A stretch of DNA of 64,000 nucleotides from Rhodospirillaceae bacterium (GTDB taxonomy: Bacteria > Pseudomonadota > Alphaproteobacteria > UBA6615): NCBI GenBank assembly GCA_018667335.1, contig JABIVD010000022.1:62001-126000 (forward strand), written 5' to 3'. The notes beneath the pieces are model-generated. The model was not told the DNA's origin. It worked only from the letters and a program-made list of their open reading frames with translations, and made no database searches. Numbering within the stretch: position 1 is the first letter of the stretch; each line of letters opens with the position of its first letter. This document shows, one piece after another, positions 8,486 through 16,976 of the stretch. The position numbers and the translations under genes are program-made.

Positions 8486-9040
8486 ATGCGCACGCTTTGT
8501 TTCGCCCTCCTGATCGTGTTCGCCGTTGCCGGATCGCGACCCGTGTTTGCGGATCAGACAGATCCACGCCTCGACAATCTCTTTCTGATCCTGCAGTCGA
8601 GCGAACAGCAGATCGAGGTTCGGGCGGCGGAGAATCTGATCTGGTCCACCTGGATCCAACATGGGGATGGCGACATCAACCGCCTCATGCAGGTCGGTAT
8701 CAAGGCGATGGCGGACCGGCGCCTCGACGATGCTGTCGAAGTTTTCACGGCATTGATCGATCAGGCCCCGGATTACGCCGAGGCCTGGAACAAGCGCGCC
8801 ACCGTCTATTTCATCCAGGGCAAGCTCGCCTTGTCGTCCGCGGATGTGGCGCAGACGCTGGCGCTCGAGCCCCGGCATTTCGGTGCGCTCAGCGGTCTCG
8901 GGCAGATCGAAATGCTGCGTGGCAACGGGGATGCGGCCCTGAAGGCGTTCGAGGATGCGGTGAAGGTCCACCCCCGACTGGCGGGCATGCACGACCTCAT
9001 TCGTGACCTGAAGCAGCGGGTGCGCGGACAGGAGCTCTAG
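8486..9040 (+). CDS. Exported tetratricopeptide-repeat protein
   Basis: This 184-residue protein has an N-terminal signal peptide (MRTLCFALLIVFAVAGSRPVFA) and at least two TPR units: a block around residues 72-105 (MADRRLDDAVEVFTALIDQAP then AEAWNKRA) and the next around 106-165 ending GNGDAALKAFEDAVKVHP. TPR proteins are protein-interaction scaffolds. Its position 80 bases after the propeller gene on the same strand suggests the two periplasmic repeat proteins may be co-transcribed. No specific partner can be named. Confidence 0.8.
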   Translation: MRTLCFALLIVFAVAGSRPVFADQTDPRLDNLFLILQSSEQQIEVRAAENLIWSTWIQHGDGDINRLMQVGIKAMADRRLDDAVEVFTALIDQAPDYAEAWNKRATVYFIQGKLALSSADVAQTLALEPRHFGALSGLGQIEMLRGNGDAALKAFEDAVKVHPRLAGMHDLIRDLKQRVRGQEL

Positions 9041-9178
9041 GCGCGGGGCTGATAGCCGGTGCCCGGGGCTCGACTTTTGCCGTCGCGCAGCCGATGTTCC
9101 CGGCATCACATAATCTTGTGTGCCGGATGCCTCGGGTTTCGGCGCATATTTTGAATCCCAATCGCCGGAAGGTCCCCT

Positions 9179-10390
9179 ATGTCTCAGGCACTTGGCCGAA
9201 AACAACTTATCGTCATGGGCGCAGGCGCAGGCTTGCTCGCCGTCGCCCTCGGCGTACGCCAGGGCATGGGATTCTTCCTCGTCCCGATGACCGTCGACCT
9301 CGAATGGAGTCGTGAGCTCTTCGGCCTCGCCATGGCGGTGCAAAACCTGATCTGGGGGGCGTTCCAGCCGATCGCGGGCGGGCTTGCCGACCGATATGGC
9401 TCCGGCAAAGTGATCATGGGCGGCGGGCTGCTCTATGCGTTTGGCGTCCTGGGCATGGCGAGCGCGATCACGCCGACCGAATTGTTGATCTCCGGCGGCG
9501 TGCTGATCGGCCTGGGCATGAGTGGCGCCGGCATCTCCGTGGTGTATGGCGCGGTCGCCCGTCTCGTCGTGCCCGAGAAACGCACCTATGCGCTGGCCAT
9601 CGTCAGCACCATCGGCGCGCTCGGCCCGTTCGTGCTGCCCAAGGTCACCCAGGTCCTGATCGGCGGCATCGGCTGGGAATGGTCGCTCCTGGCGACAGCG
9701 GCTGTTGTGACGCTGATGATCCCGCTCGGTGCGATGATCCGGGGTAAGGCCATCGATGAAGAGGGCGTTGCGCCCCAGAGCTGGACCGCGGCGCTCAGTG
9801 AAGCGCGCAAGAATCGCGGCTATCTCCTGTTGGTCGCCGGATTCTTCGTCTGCGGCTTCCATGTCACTTTTATTGGCACCCATCTGCCCGGCTTCGTCGC
9901 CTGGTGTGGCCTCGCCGTTGGCGTAGGCGGTACAGCACTGACGGTCATCGGCGCGGGTAACATCGTTGGCACCTATATGGCCGGTGTGTTGAGCAATCGC
10001 TTCAAACAGAAAAATCTCCTCAGCCTGATCTACCTGGCGCGCGCGGTGCTGATCGCCTGGCTGATGCTGATGCCCAAGACCGAGATGACCATCTACATCT
10101 TCTCGGGCGTGTTCGGGCTTCTGTGGCTCTCGACGGTACCGCTGACCAGCGGCGTGGTCGCCAAGATGTTCGGCGCGCGCCATCTGGGCATGTTGTTCGG
10201 GTTGGTGTTCTTCAGCCATCAGGTCGGCGCGTTTCTGGGGGCCTGGCTCGGCGGCCTGAACTTCGATGTGACCGGCAACTACAACGCGGTCTGGTACACC
10301 TCGATCCTGCTCGGACTGCTCGCCGCGGCGCTGCATTGGCCGATCCGTGATGAACCTGCCGCGCGGCTTTCGGCGGCGCAAACGGCCTGA
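9179..10390 (+). CDS. MFS transporter, monocarboxylate-transporter-like
   Basis: This 403-residue membrane protein has about 12 hydrophobic helices, the first beginning RKQLIVMGAGAGLLAVALGV. The loop GGLADRYGSGKVIMGGG between helices 2 and 3 matches MFS motif A, and the central cytoplasmic loop (RGKAIDEEGVAPQSW) divides the two six-helix halves. The pattern is close to the OFA/monocarboxylate branch, which moves small organic acids, but the substrate cannot be fixed. No adjacent gene forms an obvious pathway with it. ATG 9179 starts right before the first helix. Confidence 0.85.
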   Translation: MSQALGRKQLIVMGAGAGLLAVALGVRQGMGFFLVPMTVDLEWSRELFGLAMAVQNLIWGAFQPIAGGLADRYGSGKVIMGGGLLYAFGVLGMASAITPTELLISGGVLIGLGMSGAGISVVYGAVARLVVPEKRTYALAIVSTIGALGPFVLPKVTQVLIGGIGWEWSLLATAAVVTLMIPLGAMIRGKAIDEEGVAPQSWTAALSEARKNRGYLLLVAGFFVCGFHVTFIGTHLPGFVAWCGLAVGVGGTALTVIGAGNIVGTYMAGVLSNRFKQKNLLSLIYLARAVLIAWLMLMPKTEMTIYIFSGVFGLLWLSTVPLTSGVVAKMFGARHLGMLFGLVFFSHQVGAFLGAWLGGLNFDVTGNYNAVWYTSILLGLLAAALHWPIRDEPAARLSAAQTA

Positions 10391-10407
10391 TTTCCGCCCT
10401 GTAACAC

Positions 10408-10428
10408 CGGAATAACTAGTTTATTCCG
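10408..10428. promoter_or_regulatory. 8-bp-arm inverted repeat between MFS gene and msrP
   Basis: CGGAATAA-CTAGT-TTATTCCG is a perfect 8-bp inverted repeat 18 bases after the MFS stop and about 100 bases before the msrP start. It has no T run directly behind it, so it is a weak terminator at best and may be an operator. Confidence 0.4.
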
Positions 10429-10528
10429 TTTCGCTGTTTTCAAGCAGCCGTGACTTGTTTTCGTGTGTGCGCGCCCCCATCGTATGGTCACGCGCCTTAT
10501 TGTTGCGCGGGCACGAACGGAGATTGAA

Positions 10529-11347
10529 ATGCTGATTAAGGTGAAGCGGGGCTGGGAACTGCCCGAGAGTGCGGTCACACCCGAAGACATCTATCTCAAT
10601 CGCCGCCAGATCGTGAAGGCGCTGGGCATCGCCCCTGCTATTGCGGCGACCGCCAGCGTTTTGCCGACCGGTATGGCGATGGCTGCGACCGATCCCGATC
10701 CGTCCGCGGGTCTCTACCCGGTGCCGCGCAATGAGAAATACACCGTTGATCGCGCGCTGACGGAAGAGAAAGAAGCGACGACCTATAACAATTTTTACGA
10801 GTTCGGCTCCCACAAGCAAATCTCGCGCGCCGCGCAGCGGCTGGAGACCCGCCCCTGGAACATCGTCATCGACGGCATGGTCGAGAAGGAGTTCGAGATC
10901 GGGATTGATGACCTGCTCAAGCAGGTCCAGCTCGAGGAGCGGGTCTATCGCCATCGCTGTGTCGAGGCCTGGGCCATGACCGTGCCCTGGTCCGGATTTC
11001 CGATGAAGCAACTGGTCGACCTGGCGCGGCCGACGTCCGGTGCCAAATACGTGATGATGCAGACGATCGCCGAGAGCAAGGCGGAGATGCCGGGCCTGCG
11101 GCAGTTCTGGTACCCGTGGCCCTATCAGGAAGGCCTGACGATGGAAGAGGCCAACAACGACCTCGCCTTCCTCGTGACGGGCATGTACGGCAAACCCGTG
11201 CGGCCACAGAACGGCGCGCCGATCCGTTTGGCGGTGCCCTGGAAATACGGCTTCAAATCGATCAAGTCGGTGATCCGCTTCTCATTTACGGATCAGAAGC
11301 CCAAGACCTTCTGGGAGTCCCTGCAGGACAAGGAGTATGGCTTCTAG
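10529..11347 (+). CDS. msrP: Protein-methionine-sulfoxide reductase catalytic subunit MsrP, truncated by an in-frame amber codon
   Basis: The protein matches MsrP (YedY), a periplasmic molybdoenzyme that repairs oxidised methionines. It has a twin-arginine signal (NRRQIVKALGIAP near residue 25), the molybdenum-ligand Cys in YRHRCVEAWAMTVPW (about residue 148), and the C-terminal part WKYGFKSIKSVIRFSFT. ATG 10529 is preceded by GGAG. The frame stops at TAG 11345-11347 after 272 residues, where relatives continue GFYANVNP; here it reads GF-stop-ANVNP. Fifty-four conserved codons follow to TAG 11510-11512, giving the family's usual length (327) if read through. The membrane partner msrQ is not adjacent. 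It is either a recent nonsense mutation, a sequence error or a suppressed stop. Confidence 0.9.
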   Translation: MLIKVKRGWELPESAVTPEDIYLNRRQIVKALGIAPAIAATASVLPTGMAMAATDPDPSAGLYPVPRNEKYTVDRALTEEKEATTYNNFYEFGSHKQISRAAQRLETRPWNIVIDGMVEKEFEIGIDDLLKQVQLEERVYRHRCVEAWAMTVPWSGFPMKQLVDLARPTSGAKYVMMQTIAESKAEMPGLRQFWYPWPYQEGLTMEEANNDLAFLVTGMYGKPVRPQNGAPIRLAVPWKYGFKSIKSVIRFSFTDQKPKTFWESLQDKEYGF

Positions 11348-11512
11348 GCGAACGTCAATCCGGAGATCGACCATCCGCGCTGGAGCCAGGCGAGCGAGTG
11401 GCTTCTGGGCGGTAGTCAGCGCGATCGGGTGCCGACGAAGCTGTACAATGGCTATGCGGAATTTGTCGCCGGGATGTACCCGTCCGACGCGGGCGACGAA
11501 TACTTCCGATAG
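11348..11512 (+). pseudogene. msrP: Detached C-terminal segment of MsrP beyond the amber codon
   Basis: In the same frame as msrP, directly after the TAG, the codons read [18 protein letters not shown] and then [19 protein letters not shown] before a second TAG. This matches the C-terminal tail of MsrP proteins ([14 protein letters not shown]...FNGYA..VA.LY). No start codon with a ribosome binding site is visible for independent translation. The segment has no other frameshift, so the amber change is the only visible defect. Confidence 0.85.
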
Positions 11513-11683
11513 GCGCAGCAGCGGCACAGCGAAGACATCACGTCTGAAATAGTCGAGACATCGGAGATCACCTGCTCCGTCTGCGGGCATCACGAAGTCG
11601 AGACGATGCCGCGCGACGCGTGTCAGTTCTTCTATGACTGCAAGGGCTGTGGGACCGTGCCGTGTCCGCCGATCCAGGCCTGA
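11513..11683 (+). pseudogene. Remnant of a GDCCVxC-type small cysteine-rich protein
   Basis: After the second msrP stop, the same frame reads EITCSVCGHHEVETMP, RDACQFFYDCKGCGTV and CPPIQA before TGA 11681-11683. This resembles the short proteins NCBI calls GDCCVxC domain-containing (seleno)proteins, which have CPxCGH, then MPxxACQFFYxCxxCG, then GDCCVFCSYG, then CPPIQ. Here the GDCCVFCSYG block is missing: GTV is followed at once by PCPPIQ, as if about 14 codons between two GTV-like sequences were deleted. No ATG, GTG or TTG precedes the conserved part in frame, so it also lacks a start. Probably a decayed gene. Confidence 0.55.
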
Positions 11684-11708
11684 GCGGACCCCAAACCTTC
11701 TGATATCC

Positions 11709-11743
11709 CAAAAAATAAAGCCGGACCCGGAGGGGCCCGGCAG
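11709..11743 (-). terminator. Intrinsic terminator on the minus strand
   Basis: Read on the minus strand, GCCGGGCCC pairs with GGGTCCGGC (one mismatch) and is followed by TTTATTTTTT. It lies about 235 bases downstream of the LysR gene stop. It could end the LysR transcript or an unannotated small RNA from the 11.75-11.97 kb interval, which holds no convincing ORF. Confidence 0.65.
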
Positions 11744-11976
11744 TTGAACAGGGAGGCATTACACCTTGGGAGACGTCGAGACCGTGTTCGGCGGTCTCGA
11801 AAGCCACTGGTCTACTGGGAGGGACAAACCAGCGGCGTGGTGCGTGTCGCACCGTGTGTATCCAATAGATAGTGTGCCGACGCCCCGACGAGGAGGCCGC
11901 TAAACCGTTAACCAGATATGCGTATTATGCATACCTCAAAATGTGTGTTTTCAAAGACTTGGGAAACACCTGCTTG
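11744..11976 (-). other. Gap without convincing gene; possible small RNA upstream of a minus-strand terminator
   Basis: No coding frame with family similarity is visible on either strand. On the minus strand the segment contains a hairpin GAGACCGCC...GGTCTC, an AT-rich stretch near 11920-11945 that could serve as a -10 region, and ends in the strong terminator at 11709-11743. This is the arrangement expected for a small RNA or a long 3' UTR of the LysR gene. Confidence 0.3.
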
Positions 11977-12876
11977 CTAGAAGCGGGTTTCCGCGACTTT
12001 CCGTAGCAGGAAGTCCCGGAAAACCGCAATCCGCTGCGAACTCCGCATCTCTTCGGGATAGACGAAAAACGCATCGTTCCCGGGTCCCTCGAGCTCCGGC
12101 AGGATTCGCACCAGGTTCTTCGCCTCGCGGGCCAGGAAGTCCGGCAATCCGGCCACGCCGACCCCGGCCTCGACGGCGCGGAACATGCCGTAGAGGTTGT
12201 TCAGGGTGAGGACCTTGCGAGGCTCCTCATTTGTGGCGTCGCGCACCGCGTTCAGCAGCCAGTTGATGTTGGCAACCGGCATCGCCTGATCTTCGCCATA
12301 GACGATCAGATCATGGTTTGCGAGATCGCGGACTTTCTCCGGCATGCCACGGTTCTGCAGATATTCCGGTGATGCGAACACATGGGTGTGGACACGGGTG
12401 AGTCGGCGCTGGATCAGGTCGGCCTGGGTCGGCGGGGTGAGCCGGATGGCGCAATCGGCCTCGCGCATCGAGACATCGAGCTCTTCATCGGTGGTGATCA
12501 GGTTCACCTCGATATCCGGGTACATCTCTATGAACTCGGTGATACGTGGCGTCAGCCAGAGCGAACCCAGCCCGACTGTCGTGGCGATCTTCAGAGGGCC
12601 TTGCGGCTGTTCCTGGGAATCCGTCAGCCGGGCCTCGACCATGGTCAGCTTGGCGAAGACGTCATGCACTGTGCGATAGAGCAGTTCGCCTTGTTCGGTC
12701 AGGATCAATCCCCGCGCGTGGCGATGAAACAGCCGCGAACTCAGGCTCTCCTCAAGGGAGCTGATCTGACGGCTGACCGCAGACTGGCTCAGATGCAGGG
12801 TCTCACCCGCATGGGTGAAGCTGCCAGCATCTGCGACAGCATGAAAAATCCGCAGTTTGTCCCAATCCATGGCCAT
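11977..12876 (-). CDS. LysR-family transcriptional regulator
   Basis: This 299-residue regulator has a classic N-terminal winged helix (WDKLRIFHAVADAGSFTHAGETLHLSQSAVSRQI is the start of it) and a LysR effector-binding domain (about 95-290, e.g. IATTVGLGSLWLTPRI). ATG at 12876 is preceded by a G-rich stretch 9-14 bases upstream, and an alternative ATG lies two codons later. It starts about 50 bases after trxB stops on the same strand, so trxB and lysR probably share a transcript, a pairing seen in other alphaproteobacteria. The effector and targets are unknown. Confidence 0.9.
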   Translation of the reverse strand: MAMDWDKLRIFHAVADAGSFTHAGETLHLSQSAVSRQISSLEESLSSRLFHRHARGLILTEQGELLYRTVHDVFAKLTMVEARLTDSQEQPQGPLKIATTVGLGSLWLTPRITEFIEMYPDIEVNLITTDEELDVSMREADCAIRLTPPTQADLIQRRLTRVHTHVFASPEYLQNRGMPEKVRDLANHDLIVYGEDQAMPVANINWLLNAVRDATNEEPRKVLTLNNLYGMFRAVEAGVGVAGLPDFLAREAKNLVRILPELEGPGNDAFFVYPEEMRSSQRIAVFRDFLLRKVAETRF

Positions 12877-12925
12877 GTGGCCGTTCCCCCCGGGGACGTG
12901 CGCGATGCGCTTTGCGTGTGCTTGA

Positions 12926-13897
12926 TTACTCGGCCGCGTCCTGTGCGGCCGCGTCTTCATGATCCGCGATGTATTTCGCGGATTCCAGTGCCGCCATGCA
13001 ACCCATGCCGGCGGCCGTCACGGCCTGGCGGTATATCTTGTCTTTGACGTCGCCCGCGGCGAACACGCCGGGAATGTTGGTCGCCGTGCTGTCGGGCGCG
13101 GTGATCAGGTAGCCTTCGTCATCCATGTCGAGCTTGCCCTGAAACACCTTGGTGTTCGGGTCATGACCGATGGCGATGAACACGCCGTCCACTTCCAGAT
13201 CCTGGCTGTCGCCGGTTTTGATGTTCTTGAGCTTGGCCCCGGTTACACCCGGCGGATCCTGGGTGCCCACGACCTCTTCCAGGACCGTATCCCAGGCGAC
13301 ATCGATCTTCTCGTGCCGCATCAGGCGGTCCTGCATGATCTTCTCGGCGCGCAATTCGTCGCGTCGGTGAATCAGGGTCACCTTGGAGGCGAAATTGGTC
13401 AGAAACAGCGCCTCCTCGACGGCCGTGTTGCCGCCGCCGATCACCGCGACCGGCTTGTCGCGGTAGAAGAAGCCGTCGCATGTGGCACAGGCAGACACGC
13501 CGAAGCCGGAGAATTTCTGTTCGCTTTCCAGTCCCAGCCACTTGGCCGATGCGCCGGTCGCCACGATGACCGTGTCGCCGGTGTACACGTCGCCGGAATC
13601 GCCGGTGCAGGTGAAGGGCCGGGTTGTGAAATCCACATCGACGATCAGGTCGTCGAAGATCTTGGTGCCGACCTTCTCGGCCTGTTCGACCATTTGCTCC
13701 ATGAGCCAGGGCCCCTGGATCACGTCGGCGAAGCCCGGATAGTTTTCCACCTCGGTCGTGATGGTCAACTGACCGCCGGGCTGCATGCCGTGCACCATCA
13801 TCGGCTGCAAGTTCGCGCGCGCGGCATAGATGGCTGCGGTGCAGCCGGCGGCGCCGGAACCAAGGATCAGAACCTTGGTGTGGTGGGTCTCGGACAT
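12926..13897 (-). CDS. trxB: Thioredoxin-disulfide reductase
   Basis: This 323-residue flavoprotein has the FAD Rossmann motif GSGAAGCTAAIYAARA near residue 13, the redox-active CATC at Cys137/Cys140, the NADPH motif GGGNTAVEEA and the C-terminal FAD motif GVFAAGDVKD. TrxB reduces thioredoxin with NADPH in the cytosol. The chosen ATG 13897 (MSETHH) places the Rossmann strand at the usual distance; the longer upstream frame has no support. It is followed by the LysR gene. Confidence 0.96.
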   Translation of the reverse strand: MSETHHTKVLILGSGAAGCTAAIYAARANLQPMMVHGMQPGGQLTITTEVENYPGFADVIQGPWLMEQMVEQAEKVGTKIFDDLIVDVDFTTRPFTCTGDSGDVYTGDTVIVATGASAKWLGLESEQKFSGFGVSACATCDGFFYRDKPVAVIGGGNTAVEEALFLTNFASKVTLIHRRDELRAEKIMQDRLMRHEKIDVAWDTVLEEVVGTQDPPGVTGAKLKNIKTGDSQDLEVDGVFIAIGHDPNTKVFQGKLDMDDEGYLITAPDSTATNIPGVFAAGDVKDKIYRQAVTAAGMGCMAALESAKYIADHEDAAAQDAAE

Positions 13898-14046
13898 AGT
13901 GCGAGCGTCCTCTGGTTTGTTCGTTGTGGCGGCACGCGCCAATGCGCATGCCTGCCATGTTGCTGATAGTTAGATAGTCGGGGCGCCGGCGGGTGGCAAG
14001 CGACCTGCCGGAAACTCACCCGTGAAGTCAGGTTCAGAATGCCGCG

Positions 14047-15156
<1,110 letters not shown>

Positions 15157-15251
15157 GGCGATGTCTCCGGGATACGCGGTTGTTTTCGTTGCCGTCGAGT
15201 GTCCCAAGGCGGGCAGTCGAGTGCAAGCCTGATAGCGTGATTTCGGTTCGT

Positions 15252-15995
15252 TTAGCCCAGCACGCGGGCGTAGAGGTCGAACATCTTGCCCCAGACGATC
15301 TCGGCCGATGCCTCGTGATAGATGTCGCGCTGGGGAAACGCGAAGCCGTGATCGGTGTCCGCGAAGGTCTCGATCTCGTGGGGCACGCCCGCCGCGTCGA
15401 GCGCCGCGGTCAGGTCGGGGATCACGGTGTCGGGCACCCAGTGATCGCGCTCGGCGAAGGCGTAATACATCTCGCCCTCGATCTGCGGTGCCAGCAGGTG
15501 TGGGGAATCCTCGTGCTCGGTGACGATCCACACGCCATAGAGCGAAACATTCGCGGCGAACCGGTCGGGGAAACGTCCCGCGACCGTGGTGATGAAGGCG
15601 CCGCTCATGCAGTAGCCGACACAGCCCATGGGCCCGTCCGACGCTGCCGCGTCGTCGCCCAGTGCGGCCAGGATCGCGCCGGTGTCGCTGGCGACGCCAT
15701 CATTGGTCAGGCTGTGCCAGGCGGCGAAGATCATCTCGCCCATCTTCTCGGTGCGCTCGGCCAGGTTGAAGCGCAGCAATCCGAGCCGGTAATACAGGTC
15801 CGGCAGCACCGCGTAGTAGCCTTGGGCCGCGATGCGTCGCGCGAAGTCCCGCAGTTCCTCGCGGATGCCCGGCGCGTCCATATACATGACGATCACCGGG
15901 TAGGGGCCGTCGCCATGCTCACCCGGATCGGGCCAGGCGGCGAAGCTCGGCATGACCCCATCGGGGGTCGTGATGTTGAACTCTTTCTCGGCCAT
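15252..15995 (-). CDS. Dienelactone hydrolase family protein
   Basis: This 247-residue alpha/beta hydrolase has the nucleophile elbow GYCMSG (Cys nucleophile, as in dienelactone hydrolases), the acid region [11 protein letters not shown] and the His in [15 protein letters not shown]-family enzymes hydrolyse lactones or thioesters. Next to class III alcohol dehydrogenase an S-formylglutathione-hydrolase-like role could be imagined, but that enzyme normally comes from the esterase D family, so this is only inference. ATG 15995 lies 13 bases after the cytochrome gene stop, indicating co-transcription. Confidence 0.88.
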   Translation of the reverse strand: MAEKEFNITTPDGVMPSFAAWPDPGEHGDGPYPVIVMYMDAPGIREELRDFARRIAAQGYYAVLPDLYYRLGLLRFNLAERTEKMGEMIFAAWHSLTNDGVASDTGAILAALGDDAAASDGPMGCVGYCMSGAFITTVAGRFPDRFAANVSLYGVWIVTEHEDSPHLLAPQIEGEMYYAFAERDHWVPDTVIPDLTAALDAAGVPHEIETFADTDHGFAFPQRDIYHEASAEIVWGKMFDLYARVLG

Positions 15996-16007
15996 GGTTG
16001 TTCCCAA

Positions 16008-16883
16008 CTATTTCGCAGGCAGCGTGCGGAGATAGGCGACGATCGCCTGGAGGTCTTCCTCCGTGATGTTGGCGTAGAAGGGATACGCCATCGGCGGCGC
16101 CATCCGCGCGCCATCGGCCCGTGTGCCGGTCGTGATTCGCGCCTTGATGTCGGCGTAGCTCCGATCCGCCAGGGCCGTGGGTGTGATGTCCGCGGAGACG
16201 CTCGTGCCCCAGGGGCCGTGGAACTCGGCGCCGCCCGCGCCCAGCTTGTTCTCGAAGTCACGCATGCCGGGCTTGGCGAACGGCGTGTGGCATTCCATGC
16301 AATGCCCGGCCGGCCCGGCCAGGTAGGCGCCGTAGGCGACCCGGTCGTCGCGCGGCACGTTGGGCACGGACCCCACCGGCGGGCCATAGGCCGGCGGCAG
16401 CGGGAACTCGTATTTGGACTTCGCCACCACGTTGCGGACCGGCTTGACGGTGCGCAGATAGGCGACGATCGCCTGCGCGTCCCAGTCGGACAGGCCGCGG
16501 TACATCCCGATCGGCATCGGCGGGCCGATGGTCGAGCCGTCCGGGCGCTTGCCCTCGCGGATCGAGGCGATGATCTGCGCGTCGCTCCAACTGCCTATTC
16601 CGGTCTCCCTGTCGGGCGTGATGTTGCTCGAGACCGCCACGAATCCAGGCTCTTCGAACAGCAATCCACCGGCCAGGTTCTTGCCGGCGATCGGGCCGTT
16701 CGGGCCTTGGGGCGTGTGGCAATTGCCGCACGCGACGATCGATTCCATCAGATAGGTGCCGCGCTCCAGCAGAGTTTCTGCGGATGCGTGCGGCGCGCCG
16801 AGCCCGACAACAACGAGAAATGCCGCCAGAACAGCAGACGGAACAGCAGACGGAACAGCAGTCAAAAAGGTGCTAATTTTCAT
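16008..16883 (-). CDS. Periplasmic dihaem cytochrome c
   Basis: This 291-residue protein has a signal peptide (residues 1-35, ending PHASA) and two c-type haem motifs, CGNCH (about 52) and CMECH (about 195). Each sits in a cytochrome c domain with downstream Met-containing segments (PPMPIGMYRGLSDWD; APPMAYPFYANI). Such dihaem cytochromes accept electrons from periplasmic or membrane dehydrogenases, including alcohol/aldehyde dehydrogenases. It heads a possible transcript cytochrome-dienelactone hydrolase-formaldehyde dehydrogenase, which suggests C1 or alcohol oxidation. A 12-bp tandem repeat in the signal-peptide region encodes AVPSAVPSAV. Confidence 0.9.
   Translation of the reverse strand: MKISTFLTAVPSAVPSAVLAAFLVVVGLGAPHASAETLLERGTYLMESIVACGNCHTPQGPNGPIAGKNLAGGLLFEEPGFVAVSSNITPDRETGIGSWSDAQIIASIREGKRPDGSTIGPPMPIGMYRGLSDWDAQAIVAYLRTVKPVRNVVAKSKYEFPLPPAYGPPVGSVPNVPRDDRVAYGAYLAGPAGHCMECHTPFAKPGMRDFENKLGAGGAEFHGPWGTSVSADITPTALADRSYADIKARITTGTRADGARMAPPMAYPFYANITEEDLQAIVAYLRTLPAK
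16831..16861. repeat. 12-bp in-frame tandem repeat in cytochrome c signal peptide
   Basis: ACAGCAGACGGA occurs twice in tandem (16831-16842, 16843-16854) with a partial third copy to 16861. The unit is a multiple of three, so copy-number change would lengthen or shorten the signal peptide by four residues without frameshift. Confidence 0.75.
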
Positions 16884-16922
16884 GTGACCCCCCCAAGTCA
16901 GAATGCCTGATTTCCGCGGGCC

Positions 16923-16948
16923 CCTTATTTATCATCTGATAAATAAGG
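16923..16948. promoter_or_regulatory. 26-bp palindrome upstream of the cytochrome c gene
   Basis: CCTTATTTATCA-TC-TGATAAATAAGG has perfect 12-base arms with a two-base centre. It lies 40 bases upstream of the cytochrome c start and 28 bases past the stop of the 658-residue protein gene. It lacks a T run, so an operator for the cytochrome operon is more likely than a terminator. Confidence 0.55.
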
Positions 16949-16976
16949 CCGCGCGGTATCAGGCGATGTGTTCGGC

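Noticed and set aside
11345-11347. Pyrrolysine at the msrP TAG
   Set aside because: Pyrrolysine is not known from alphaproteobacteria of this kind, and the position is a plain Tyr in relatives; mutation or error is simpler.
15180-16910. Plus-strand 576-codon ORF
   Set aside because: It is antisense to the dienelactone hydrolase and cytochrome c genes, both strongly supported by motifs.
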